A stretch of 9,095 nt of DNA from an uncultured Peptococcaceae bacterium (GTDB lineage: Bacteria; Bacillota; Peptococcia; Peptococcales; Peptococcaceae): the NCBI GenBank assembly GCA_958451915.1, contig CAUDRX010000085.1, forward strand, positions 1 through 9,095. Reading direction: 5' to 3'. Below, one piece after another: positions 1-5,759 of this stretch. The notes beneath the pieces were generated by a model that saw only the letters and a program-made list of their open reading frames with translations, searched no databases and was not told where the DNA came from. Position numbers and translations under genes: made by a program. Position 1 is the stretch's first letter. Each line of letters starts with the position of its first letter.

Positions 1-26
1 GTGTCCAACTTTTTGGGGACAGTTCA
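1..26. mobile_element. Terminal inverted repeat of an IS3-family (IS150-like) insertion sequence, rest off the left edge
   Basis: Read on the minus strand, the first 26 bases begin TGAACTGTCCCCAAAAAG and continue into GTTGGACAC. This TG(A/T)ACTG...CCCAAAA(A)GTTGGACA pattern is typical of IS150-group IS3 elements, which end in 5'-TG...CA-3'. The outer tip would be at about 26, or at 28 if the CACA is read differently. No transposase sequence is inside the window. The element would lie 52 bp from the stop codon of the LysR-type gene and so does not interrupt it. The call rests on remembered family termini; a lone terminal repeat left behind by a lost element is also possible. Confidence 0.5.
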
Positions 27-78
27 CAAAAACGGGTTTTTTCATAGTCAGAAAGAGAGTTTAATCATCAGCATCAAT

Positions 79-954
79 TTATGTAAAACTAATCTTCATA
101 AGGTCAAGCAGGGCCTGGGCGGCAGGAGTAAAAGCCTGGTATTTCTTCCAGATGATATTACCTTCGCTCTCAAGAGGCGGCGAAAGTGGCCGGAATGTAA
201 GGCTGCTTGCTTCACTGGTGTCGATGAGTCCGTCGAAAGAGAGCATGATACCCAGTCCTGCACGAACAAGAACACCGCCGTTATAAGGCAGGTTGAACGT
301 AGCGACGATATTAAGACGTTCCTGCTGGTCGCCGAAGAGTTTCGGATAGTCGTCAGCAAGTCCCTGGATGGAGAGGATGAGGGGGTCGTCAATGACATCA
401 TCAACTGTTACGGCGGATTTAGCGGCTAGCGGGTGATCTTTCGGCATGATGGCGCCCCAACGGTCACGGGTGGGGATATTGATAAAATTGTATTTAGAGA
501 GATCCACTGGATTGGCGATCACTGCAAAATCCAGTAACCCTTTATCGAGATCGCCGGCAAGATCAGCTGTATTGCCGCTTTTCAGGTGATAGCAAATGCC
601 AGGATGGCTGCGATGCAGAGAGACAAGGATATCGGCGAGACGTTTAGTTGCTTCGCTTTCAGCACAACCGATAAAGATGTCTCCGCGCAGGTCATCATCG
701 AGGGAACGGAATTCTTCGGTAGTTTTATCGACCATTTTCAAAATATCTTCGGCGCGTGTTCTTAAAAGATGCCCTTCGGGGGTCAGTTCAATGCGAAAGC
801 TGTGGCGGATAAAGAGACGCTTTCCAAGCTCCGATTCCAAACTTTTGACTTGTCGCGAAAGAGCAGATTGGCTGACATGCAATCGTTCTGCGGCTTTTGT
901 CATGTTTTCTTCGCGTGCGATCTCAAGAAAATATCGCAGAGTACGCAATTCCAT
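79..954 (-). CDS. LysR-type transcriptional regulator
   Basis: A 291-aa DNA-binding regulator of normal LysR-family length. Residues 1-60 form the winged helix-turn-helix: MELRTLRYFLEIAREENMTK, then AAERLHVSQSALSRQVKSLE and the wing GKRLFIR...LTPEG. Residues ~90-290 are the periplasmic-binding-protein-like effector domain (GDIFIGCAESE, the pair DLDKGLLDFAVI, GLGIMLSF). The reading frame extends 18 codons further upstream, but ATG 954 is the start: it begins the conserved LysR N-terminus and follows AAAGGA 11 nt upstream. The gene diverges from the four-gene operon starting at 1073, the classic LysR layout, so it probably activates that operon in response to a substrate or stress molecule and represses itself. 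Its own promoter overlaps the shared control region. The effector cannot be read from the sequence. Confidence 0.95.
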   Translation of the reverse strand: MELRTLRYFLEIAREENMTKAAERLHVSQSALSRQVKSLESELGKRLFIRHSFRIELTPEGHLLRTRAEDILKMVDKTTEEFRSLDDDLRGDIFIGCAESEATKRLADILVSLHRSHPGICYHLKSGNTADLAGDLDKGLLDFAVIANPVDLSKYNFINIPTRDRWGAIMPKDHPLAAKSAVTVDDVIDDPLILSIQGLADDYPKLFGDQQERLNIVATFNLPYNGGVLVRAGLGIMLSFDGLIDTSEASSLTFRPLSPPLESEGNIIWKKYQAFTPAAQALLDLMKISFT

Positions 955-979
955 TAGCAAAAAATCCTTTCGAAATGAA

Positions 980-1008
980 ATGAATGTGACGCATATCACG
1001 ATATTCAT
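980..1008. promoter_or_regulatory. Nested dyad operator with CRP/FNR-like core in the divergent region
   Basis: The core TGTGACGCATATCACG (985-1000) fits TGTGA-N6-TCAC(A), the CRP-type half-site arrangement. It is flanked by ATGAAT (980-985) and ATTCAT (1003-1008), giving an outer, slightly off-centre dyad. A further 9-bp inverted pair, AATGAAATG (974-982) and CATTTCATT (1023-1031), brackets it. The core centre (992.5) lies about 60-61 bp before the start expected from the TATAAT at 1041, the spacing of a class I activator site. It may instead be the LysR recognition site. The sequence symmetry is seen; the binding protein is inference. Confidence 0.55.
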
Positions 1009-1035
1009 TTTAACAATTAGCGCATTTCATTGCAA
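1007..1035 (-). promoter_or_regulatory. Promoter of the LysR-type gene
   Basis: On the minus strand there is a -35 TTGCAA (1030-1035), exactly 17 bp, then a -10 TAAAAT (1007-1012). The predicted start near 1000 falls inside the dyad at 980-1008, so a regulator bound there would block this promoter. Confidence 0.55.
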
Positions 1036-1040
1036 GGACC

Positions 1041-1046
1041 TATAAT
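1041..1046 (+). promoter_or_regulatory. -10 element of the hydrolase/flavoprotein/AKR operon
   Basis: A consensus TATAAT with expected start near 1053. The matching -35 position (~1018-1023, TAGCGC) is very poor, which fits a promoter that needs an activator bound upstream. The RNA leader would be only about 20 nt, reaching the GGAGG of the first gene. Confidence 0.55.
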
Positions 1047-1072
1047 TAAGCACGTAGAAGGGAGGCGTGTTC

Positions 1073-1318
1073 GTGGCAAATATACATGATGAATATGCGG
1101 TGCTGCTTCAGAACCTTCAGGATGCGGGCTGCGACCAGCGCCTCATTGAAGAGGTCTTGCGTGTTCTGGATCCTGACAAAATCTATATGCCAGGCCATGC
1201 GATTCGTTTGCTCAGGAAGCACAGAAAGACGTTGCTTCAACAGTTGCATGATGATGAACGCATGATCGATAGTTTGGATTACCTGATCTATAAACTTCAT
1301 CAAGATGAGAAAGGATGA
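1073..1318 (+). CDS. Small helical protein resembling the C-terminal effector helices of MerR-type regulators
   Basis: An 81-aa protein predicted to be nearly all helix, acidic in the middle and basic around residues 45-52. The stretch RLLRKHRKTLLQQLHDDERM followed by IDSLDYLIYKLHQ resembles the dimerising coiled coil and tail of MerR-family regulators (LL.EHR..L..Q...L......LDYKI), but no DNA-binding domain is present. GTG 1073 is preferred over the in-frame GTG 1067 because GGAGG (1061-1065) sits 7 nt before 1073 and only 1 nt before 1067. It is the first gene of the operon controlled by the divergent LysR gene and overlaps the next frame at an ATGA. Function is unknown; it could be a ligand sensor, a partner of the next enzyme, or a regulator remnant kept as a stand-alone protein. 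Confidence 0.8.
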   Translation: MANIHDEYAVLLQNLQDAGCDQRLIEEVLRVLDPDKIYMPGHAIRLLRKHRKTLLQQLHDDERMIDSLDYLIYKLHQDEKG

Positions 1319-1323
1319 CACAT

Positions 1324-2316
1324 ATGGAAACATTAGCGTTGACTCAGGAATGGGATAAGACTTTTCCGCAAAGCGCAAAGGTTGATCATCGCAAGGTGAC
1401 ATTTCATAATCGCTATGGTATCACTTTGGCGGCTGATATTTACATGCCGAAAAATGTAAACGGCAAACTCTCGGCTATTGCCGTTTGCGGGCCTTTTGGA
1501 GCCTGCAAGGAACAGGCTTCTGGCTTTTATGCGCAAAAAATGGCTGAGTACGGATTTCTTACACTCGCGTTTGATCCGTCGTTTACGGGGGAGAGTGGAG
1601 GCCAACCACGTTATATGGCCTCGCCTGACATCAATACCGAAGACTTCCAGGCAGCCGTTGATTACCTTTCCTGCCGAGATGATGTAGATCCCGAACGTAT
1701 CGGTATCATTGGCGTTTGCGGATGGGGTGGACTGGCTTTAAACGCGGCTGCACTTGATACCCGTATAAAAGCTACTGTAGCGTCAACGATGTATGATATG
1801 AGTCGTGTTGGTGCGAAGGGATATTTTGATGACAACGACAGTGAAGAAGAACGCTGGACAATGCGTGAAATGTACAACAAACAACGTACTGTGGACTACA
1901 AGAATGATAGTTATGTCCGGGCCGGCGGCGTTGTGGATCCATTGCCGGAAGATGCGCCGTTCTTTGTGAAAGATTATTATGATTATTACAAGACTGATCG
2001 CGCATATCATGTTCGTTCTTTGAATTCCAATGATGGATGGAATATGATCGGTACGATGAGCTTTATGAACCAGCCTATAATGGCTTATACCAATGAGATC
2101 CGCAGTGCTGTTCTCGTCATGCATGGCGATAAAGCTCATTCCTGTTATATGAGCAGAGATGCTTATGCACACATGATGGATGGCAATCCTGTACCTGAGA
2201 ACAAGGAGCTTCTGATCATCCCAAATGCTGTGCACACAGATCTTTATGATGGCGGCGATCATGACTATATCCCGTTTGATAAACTGGCTGATTTTTTTGC
2301 CACCTATCTTAAGTGA
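1324..2316 (+). CDS. Alpha/beta hydrolase, dienelactone-hydrolase/YcjY-like, Cys nucleophile
   Basis: A 330-aa cytoplasmic alpha/beta-hydrolase without signal peptide. The nucleophile elbow is GVCGWGG with Cys132 where most family members have Ser, as in dienelactone hydrolase. Other visible elements are the oxyanion-side strand IAVCGPFGACKEQ (52-64), LAFDPSFTGESGG (81-93), the late acid strand VLVMHGDKAHS (Asp269) and the catalytic His304 in AVHTDLYD. Residues ~160-250 form an insert rich in Asp, Tyr and Lys that probably acts as a lid. ATG 1324 is chosen over ATG 1315: AAAGG sits 9 nt before 1324 but directly abuts 1315, although 1315 would give an ATGA overlap with the preceding stop. The substrate is unknown, probably an ester, lactone or thioester. 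As the second gene of the LysR-linked operon it likely acts with the two reductases downstream. Confidence 0.9.
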   Translation: METLALTQEWDKTFPQSAKVDHRKVTFHNRYGITLAADIYMPKNVNGKLSAIAVCGPFGACKEQASGFYAQKMAEYGFLTLAFDPSFTGESGGQPRYMASPDINTEDFQAAVDYLSCRDDVDPERIGIIGVCGWGGLALNAAALDTRIKATVASTMYDMSRVGAKGYFDDNDSEEERWTMREMYNKQRTVDYKNDSYVRAGGVVDPLPEDAPFFVKDYYDYYKTDRAYHVRSLNSNDGWNMIGTMSFMNQPIMAYTNEIRSAVLVMHGDKAHSCYMSRDAYAHMMDGNPVPENKELLIIPNAVHTDLYDGGDHDYIPFDKLADFFATYLK

Positions 2317-2399
2317 GCGTGTCGTTTATAAAACAGTAATTGATTCTTTGCTTTTTGCTGTGATATCGTGATTATGTCAGAGCTATGAAGAGATGGGCT

Positions 2400-2931
2400 A
2401 TGAATATCCTGGTGCTTAATGGTAGCCCGCGCCCGCAGGGCAATACCAAACAGATGGTTAACGCATTTAAAGAAGGCGCGGAAACGGCCGGACATTGTGT
2501 TAATGTCATTGATGTATGCAAAAAGGAATATCAAAGGCTGCCTTGCCTGTGAATATTGTCATACAAAAGGGAACGGTGCTTGCATTCAAGATGATGACAT
2601 GCAGGAAGTTATTGCGCTGCTTAATGATGCAGACATGCTCGTGTTAGCTTCACCAATCTATTATCATGGGATCAGTGGTCAACTTAAGTGTGTCATCGAT
2701 CGCTTTTATGGACCGGCGTATCCAAGTGGTCCTGCACGGCTCAGGAAAGTTGCGATGATCCTGAGTTCTGGTGCTGATGGGGTGTATGATGGCGCGCGTT
2801 TCTCTTTTGATGGCGACTTTGTAGGCTGGTTGGGTCTGGAAAATATGGGATTTTTTACAGCTTATGGCAGTGAGAACGGCTCACAGGAAAAAATCGAAGA
2901 GCTGCGCACATTCGGTGCCTCGTTGCGTTAA
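2400..2931 (+). pseudogene. Flavodoxin-fold NAD(P)H reductase / iron-sulfur flavoprotein, frameshifted
   Basis: The start ATG 2400 gives MNILVLNGSPRPQGNTKQMV, the FMN-phosphate loop of the NADPH-dependent FMN reductase/flavodoxin family. This frame stops early, after ...DVCKKEYQRLPCL. The expected continuation, KNIKGCLACEYCHTKGNGAC..DDDM, is in the +1 frame; deleting one G at 2525-2526 (TGC AAA AAG g AAT ATC) joins the halves into a 176-aa protein of normal family length. The downstream half is intact: compact cysteine motif CX2CX2CX7C as in Isf-type flavoproteins, LASPIYYHGISGQLKCVIDRFYGP, and a normal C-terminus. It would move electrons from a reduced carrier or NAD(P)H to a small acceptor using FMN, possibly with a 4Fe-4S cluster. 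It lies 83 nt after the hydrolase and 10 nt before the aldo/keto reductase. A sequencing error and a recent inactivating mutation are equally possible; programmed +1 shifting is less likely. Confidence 0.85.
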
Positions 2932-2941
2932 GGAGGTATTT

Positions 2942-3751
2942 ATGGAAACGATCCGCTTGATAAACGGCGTTGAGATGCCACTCGTCGGCCTTGGTACCTG
3001 GGGATTGCGTGGCGAGGAATGTGTGAAAAGTGTGTCCTCAGCACTTAAAATGGGCTATCCACTCATCGATACCGCTGTGATGTATGGCAATGAAAGTGAG
3101 GTCGGTCGCGGTATTGCAGAGAGCGGGATTCGTCGTGAAGCAATCTTTTTGACTACAAAAGTGTATCGTTCTTCAGGGACTTACGAAAAGGCGAAAGCGT
3201 CTATCGACCGTTCGCTTAAAGCCTTTGGTACCGATTATGTAGATCTGTTGCTCCTGCATGAACCGTATCCTAAGGCTGAAGAGATATATCGCGCTATTGA
3301 AGAAGCATATCAAGCTGGTAAGGCGCGCGCTATAGGAATCTCCAATTATGATGCAGAACGTTGCAAGGATTTCCTTGATAAATGCATGATCAAACCGATG
3401 GTGGATCAGGTTGAAGTCCATGCGATGTTTCAGCGTTGGGATCTGCAGGATCAGCTCATGCGCGAAGACATTGCTATGCAGGCTTGGGCGCCGTTGGGCA
3501 GCGGGGAGTGTGATGTTCCTGTCAACAGATCGTTGGCAGCTATCGGAGCTAAATACGGCAAGACAGCAGCTCAGGTAGCTTTGCGATTTCTTGTACAGCG
3601 TGGGATTGGTGTGATACCGAAGAGCAGCCATTTGGAAAGATTAAAAGAAAATCTTGAGATCTTTGATTTTGTTTTAAGCGAAGAAGATATTTCTGAGATC
3701 TGTCATCTGGACACAAAAGATACATTCTTCCCTTGGACAAAAGCATATTAA
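2942..3751 (+). CDS. Aldo/keto reductase, NADPH-dependent
   Basis: A 269-aa (beta/alpha)8-barrel oxidoreductase of the short bacterial aldo/keto reductase (AKR5-like, 2,5-diketo-gluconate reductase) type, reducing aldehydes or ketones to alcohols with NADPH. All four catalytic residues are present: Asp43 (LIDTA), Tyr48 (MYGNE), Lys73 (TTKV) and His106 (LLLHEP). Also seen are GLGTWG (17-22), GISNY (132-136), QVEVHAMFQ (the usual HP is HA here), AWAPLGSG and the NADPH-phosphate-binding IPKSSHLERLKEN. The open frame runs upstream into the flavoprotein gene, but ATG 2942 begins the family N-terminus METIRLINGVEMPLVGLGTW and has AGGAGG 5 nt before it. It is the last gene of the LysR-linked operon, 10 nt after the flavoprotein stop, so translation may be coupled. 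The natural substrate cannot be read. Confidence 0.95.
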   Translation: METIRLINGVEMPLVGLGTWGLRGEECVKSVSSALKMGYPLIDTAVMYGNESEVGRGIAESGIRREAIFLTTKVYRSSGTYEKAKASIDRSLKAFGTDYVDLLLLHEPYPKAEEIYRAIEEAYQAGKARAIGISNYDAERCKDFLDKCMIKPMVDQVEVHAMFQRWDLQDQLMREDIAMQAWAPLGSGECDVPVNRSLAAIGAKYGKTAAQVALRFLVQRGIGVIPKSSHLERLKENLEIFDFVLSEEDISEICHLDTKDTFFPWTKAY

Positions 3752-3768
3752 TCTGCATTTGTCTCCTC

Positions 3769-3797
3769 TTGCATGTCGTATGGAAGGCAAATATAGT
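3769..3797 (+). promoter_or_regulatory. Candidate promoter of an orphan RNA unit
   Basis: -35 TTGCAT (3769-3774), exactly 17 bp, -10 TATAGT (3792-3797), placed just after the aldo/keto reductase stop. The predicted start near 3804 is followed about 190 nt later by a strong terminator with no long reading frame between. Confidence 0.4.
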
Positions 3798-3803
3798 AAT
3801 ATC

Positions 3804-4037
3804 ACTGTATCATTCTGTATGTGAAAAGTGCGACCATCATTAGCTAAGCGTTATTGCGTTTAGCTATTATGAACTGGTGAGCATGATCAAAGTTGAGTTA
3901 ATGAACCAGCTTCTCCATGTCTTGGCAGCTTTCTGTCGGATGTCTGCAACAAGTGCTCTGCGTGCATGTCATGAGCTGTGTCAGCACTGAAAGAACCCGC
4001 TTGGTGACTCGTCTCGCCAAGTGGGTTCTTTTATCTT
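3804..4037 (+). ncRNA. Candidate structured small RNA (promoter to terminator, no convincing ORF)
   Basis: The stretch between the promoter-like site and the terminator shows several helices. A 10-bp hairpin, TAGCTAAGCG/CGTTTAGCTA (3841-3866, loop TTATTG), is nearly perfect. AGTGC-GAC near 3827-3834 can pair with GTCAGCACT at 3979-3987, closing the whole region. CTGGT (3874) and ACCAG (3906) can also pair. The closed, hairpin-rich layout of about 190 nt plus terminator recalls the size of 6S-type RNA, but I do not recognise the family. It could instead be the long 3' end of the upstream operon. A short frame (3883-3990, 35 codons, MIKVELMNQLLHVLAAFCRM...) ends exactly at the terminator, but its start has only a poorly spaced GGTGA, so it is noted here rather than called a gene. 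Confidence 0.35.
3991..4037 (+). terminator. Strong intrinsic terminator
   Basis: Stem AAGAACCCGCTTGG (3991-4004) pairs with CCAAGTGGGTTCTT (4017-4030), one G-U wobble, and extends inward through TGA/TCG to a CTCGTC loop. The stem is followed by TTATCTTTT. It ends the candidate small RNA and, if transcription runs that far, the operon ending at 3751. Confidence 0.9.
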
Positions 4038-4288
4038 TTGGGACTTATAAGAGTGAGTTGACTGCATTCAAGGGATTTGTGTGATCAATAATCTGAACTA
4101 GTAGTCATAGAGATTCTTTATAAATATAGGAATTTGTAAAAACTATTTGTTAGTAGATATTTTGGGTGGTAACATCATGGCCGCAGAATAATAAGATGTT
4201 TCTGTAATAGTTGAAAATTCGCGTATTTGACTGTAATTGTGAAAGATTACACATATTGGAAGCCGCTTTTGATTTTTACAGGAGTTAC

Positions 4289-4339
4289 ATGAATGGGAAA
4301 GACTGCTCTGTTCCACTGTCAAAAAGATTAGAATTGTGA
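4289..4339 (+). CDS. Possible 16-aa leader peptide
   Basis: ATG 4289 follows AGGAG with a 4-nt gap and encodes MNGKDCSVPLSKRLEL before TGA. It lies about 110 nt before the aminotransferase start. There is no run of one amino acid that would mark a classic attenuation peptide, so it may be chance. The ribosome-binding site is its only real support. Confidence 0.2.
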   Translation: MNGKDCSVPLSKRLEL

Positions 4340-4351
4340 GAAATATTTAGG

Positions 4352-4380
4352 TCGCAATTTTACGAAAGATGTGATAAATT
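4352..4380 (+). promoter_or_regulatory. Weak candidate promoter of the aminotransferase
   Basis: TCGCAA (4352-4357), 17 bp, TAAATT (4375-4380), with TGTGA directly before the -10. The match to consensus is modest; it is proposed mainly because its RNA would start about 15 nt before the leader hairpin. Confidence 0.3.
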
Positions 4381-4397
4381 AAAAGAGTAATGAATGT

Positions 4398-4425
4398 GAT
4401 CCGTTTCTTAGGCAATCAACGGATC
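4398..4425 (+). promoter_or_regulatory. Leader hairpin or operator dyad before the aminotransferase
   Basis: GATCCGTT (4398-4405) and AACGGATC (4418-4425) form a perfect 8-bp stem with a 12-nt loop, 27 nt before the start codon. There is no T-run, so it is not a terminator. It may be a protein-binding operator or an mRNA structure affecting translation. Confidence 0.45.
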
Positions 4426-4452
4426 TGATCTTGAAGAATGGGGGCAATTCCA

Positions 4453-5646
4453 ATGAAATGTTCAAACCGTATCAGCAATATGCAAGAATCTCCAATCCGT
4501 AAACTCGTTCCTTATGCTAACGCAGCTCGTGCGAATGGCAAAAAGGTTTATCCGCTGAATATTGGTCAGCCAGATATCAAAACGCCAGAAGGTTATTTCG
4601 AAGCGATCAAAAACTTTAAACAGGATGTTCTTGAATACGCTGATTCTCACGGTGATTTCACTTTGATCGATAAGATCAGTGAGTATTACAAGAGAAACAA
4701 CATGGACTTCGCGCCAGAAGATATCCTTATCACCAATGGTGGGTCTGAAGCCCTGATGTTTGCGATGATTGCTATCTGTGATCCGGGCGAATCTGTCGTT
4801 GTAGTAGAGCCATTCTATACCAACTACAATGGTTTCGCTTCTGCTGTCAGCGTTAAATGTGAAGGGATCATCACTAAGGCGGAAAATGGTTATCGTCTGC
4901 CATCCAAGGAAGAAGTCCTTGCTCAGATCAGTGATAAGGCTCGTGCGATCATTATCACAAATCCAAGCAATCCTACTGGTGTTGTGTATACCAAGGAAGA
5001 ACTTCAGATGGTTGCTGAGATTGCGGTAGAACGGGATCTTTTTGTCATCGCTGATGAAGTTTATCGTGAATTTGTTTATGATGGTGAATTCTACAGCCTG
5101 GCATACTTCCCAGAGCTGAAAGATCGTCTTATCATGATCGACTCTGTTTCTAAACGTTACAGTGCTTGTGGCGCACGTATCGGCAGCCTGGCATGCAAGA
5201 ACCCTGAAGTCATTGCCAATGTTCTTAAACTCTGCCAGGGGCGTCTCTCCGTATCCACACTGGATATGATCGGTGCGACCGCACTGTATGCAGAAACACC
5301 AAAGAGCTACCTTGATGAAGTTAATGAAGAATATAAGCATCGTCGCGATGTTACCTATGATGCACTCCAGAAGATGGATGGTGTTGTATGTGCGAAACCG
5401 GAAGGTGCTTTCTATATTTCTGTTAAGCTTCCTGTTGATGATTCCGAGAAATTCATCATCTGGATGCTTGAAAACTTCGATTATAATGGCGAGACTCTCA
5501 TGATGGCGCCTCTTGCAAGTTTCTATTCTCAGCCGGGTCACGGTATTGATGAAGTACGTATTGCTTATGTGCTCAATGCTGATGACATGGAAAAATCCAT
5601 GAAAGTATTGTCCGAAGCTTTGAAGGCTTATCCTGGCCGTAAATAA
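4453..5646 (+). CDS. Class I/II pyridoxal-phosphate aminotransferase (aspartate-aminotransferase-like)
   Basis: A 397-aa fold-type I aminotransferase of normal length, cytoplasmic, moving an amino group between an amino acid and a 2-oxo acid. Motifs in order: LNIGQPDIKTP (35-45), NGGSEAL (95-101) binding the PLP phosphate, NPSNPTG (170-176, Asn173), ADEVYREFVYDG (Asp201 and Tyr204), SVSKRYSACGARIG with Schiff-base Lys234 and Arg242, and EVRIAYVL with Arg369 for the substrate carboxylate. ATG 4453 is preferred over ATG 4438: GGGGG lies 8 nt before it and the homologous N-terminus (NRISNMQESPIRKLVPYA) follows. ATG 4438 would add five residues and has a weak GAAGA. It stands alone, with a long leader upstream and its own terminator. 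Amino-acid specificity cannot be assigned; aspartate, alanine or aromatic substrates are all possible. Confidence 0.95.
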   Translation: MKCSNRISNMQESPIRKLVPYANAARANGKKVYPLNIGQPDIKTPEGYFEAIKNFKQDVLEYADSHGDFTLIDKISEYYKRNNMDFAPEDILITNGGSEALMFAMIAICDPGESVVVVEPFYTNYNGFASAVSVKCEGIITKAENGYRLPSKEEVLAQISDKARAIIITNPSNPTGVVYTKEELQMVAEIAVERDLFVIADEVYREFVYDGEFYSLAYFPELKDRLIMIDSVSKRYSACGARIGSLACKNPEVIANVLKLCQGRLSVSTLDMIGATALYAETPKSYLDEVNEEYKHRRDVTYDALQKMDGVVCAKPEGAFYISVKLPVDDSEKFIIWMLENFDYNGETLMMAPLASFYSQPGHGIDEVRIAYVLNADDMEKSMKVLSEALKAYPGRK

Positions 5647-5655
5647 TTTGCGTTT

Positions 5656-5699
5656 AATGAAAAAATGCTTGTCCCGATAGGGGACAAGCATTTTTCATT
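5656..5699. terminator. Terminator of the aminotransferase, possibly bidirectional
   Basis: AAAAATGCTTGTCCC (5661-5675) pairs perfectly with GGGACAAGCATTTTT (5681-5695) around a GATAG loop, and AATGA/TCATT flanks extend it with one bulged A. The A-run before and T-run after allow it to act in both directions. It starts about 10 nt after the aminotransferase stop. Confidence 0.92.
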
Positions 5700-5707
5700 T
5701 GGGCACT

Positions 5708-5750
5708 AAAAAACCTTTACGCAGAGATGTTCACGACGATTGCGTAAAGG
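5708..5750 (-). terminator. Terminator of the minus-strand unknown gene
   Basis: On the minus strand CCTTTACGCA (5750-5741) and TGCGTAAAGG (5723-5714) form a perfect 10-bp stem with a 17-nt loop, followed by TTTTTT (5713-5708). It begins 10 nt after the stop of the 197-aa gene. Confidence 0.85.
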
Positions 5751-5759
5751 TGGATGTTA

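Larger units (their letters stand above)
4038..4437. other. AT-rich gene-free stretch upstream of the aminotransferase
   Basis: No gene of normal size is supported on either strand. Visible items are a dyad TGTAAT-N8-ATTACA (4232-4251), a 16-codon frame with a good AGGAG (4289-4339), a weak promoter-like pair TCGCAA/TAAATT with 17-bp spacing (4352-4380), and the hairpin at 4398-4425. GGGTGGTAACATC at about 4164-4176 superficially recalls a T-box core, but the expected partner elements and terminator are missing. Confidence 0.5.

Noticed and set aside
27..45. AAAAACGGGTTTTTT as a terminator of the LysR-type gene
   Set aside because: The possible stem is only A-T pairs around a 4-nt loop, too weak for an intrinsic terminator.
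596..1045. A 149-codon plus-strand frame opposite the LysR-type gene
   Set aside because: Antisense to a well-supported LysR gene; Arg- and Ser-rich composition typical of a shadow frame.
1783..2262. A 159-codon minus-strand frame inside the hydrolase gene
   Set aside because: Antisense shadow rich in His and Ile, without start signals or family motifs.
3549..3758. A 69-codon minus-strand frame with a good-looking AGAGGAG before its ATG
   Set aside because: It lies almost wholly antisense to the aldo/keto reductase, shows no protein-like pattern, and has no promoter or terminator of its own.
4160..4180. GGGTGGTAACATC resembling a T-box core
   Set aside because: The true T-box sequence continues differently, and no specifier stem, antiterminator or downstream terminator is visible.
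4462..5691. A 409-codon open frame on the minus strand, antisense to the aminotransferase
   Set aside because: It mirrors the codon bias of the real gene, has no recognisable domain or ribosome-binding site, and even runs through the terminator hairpin.
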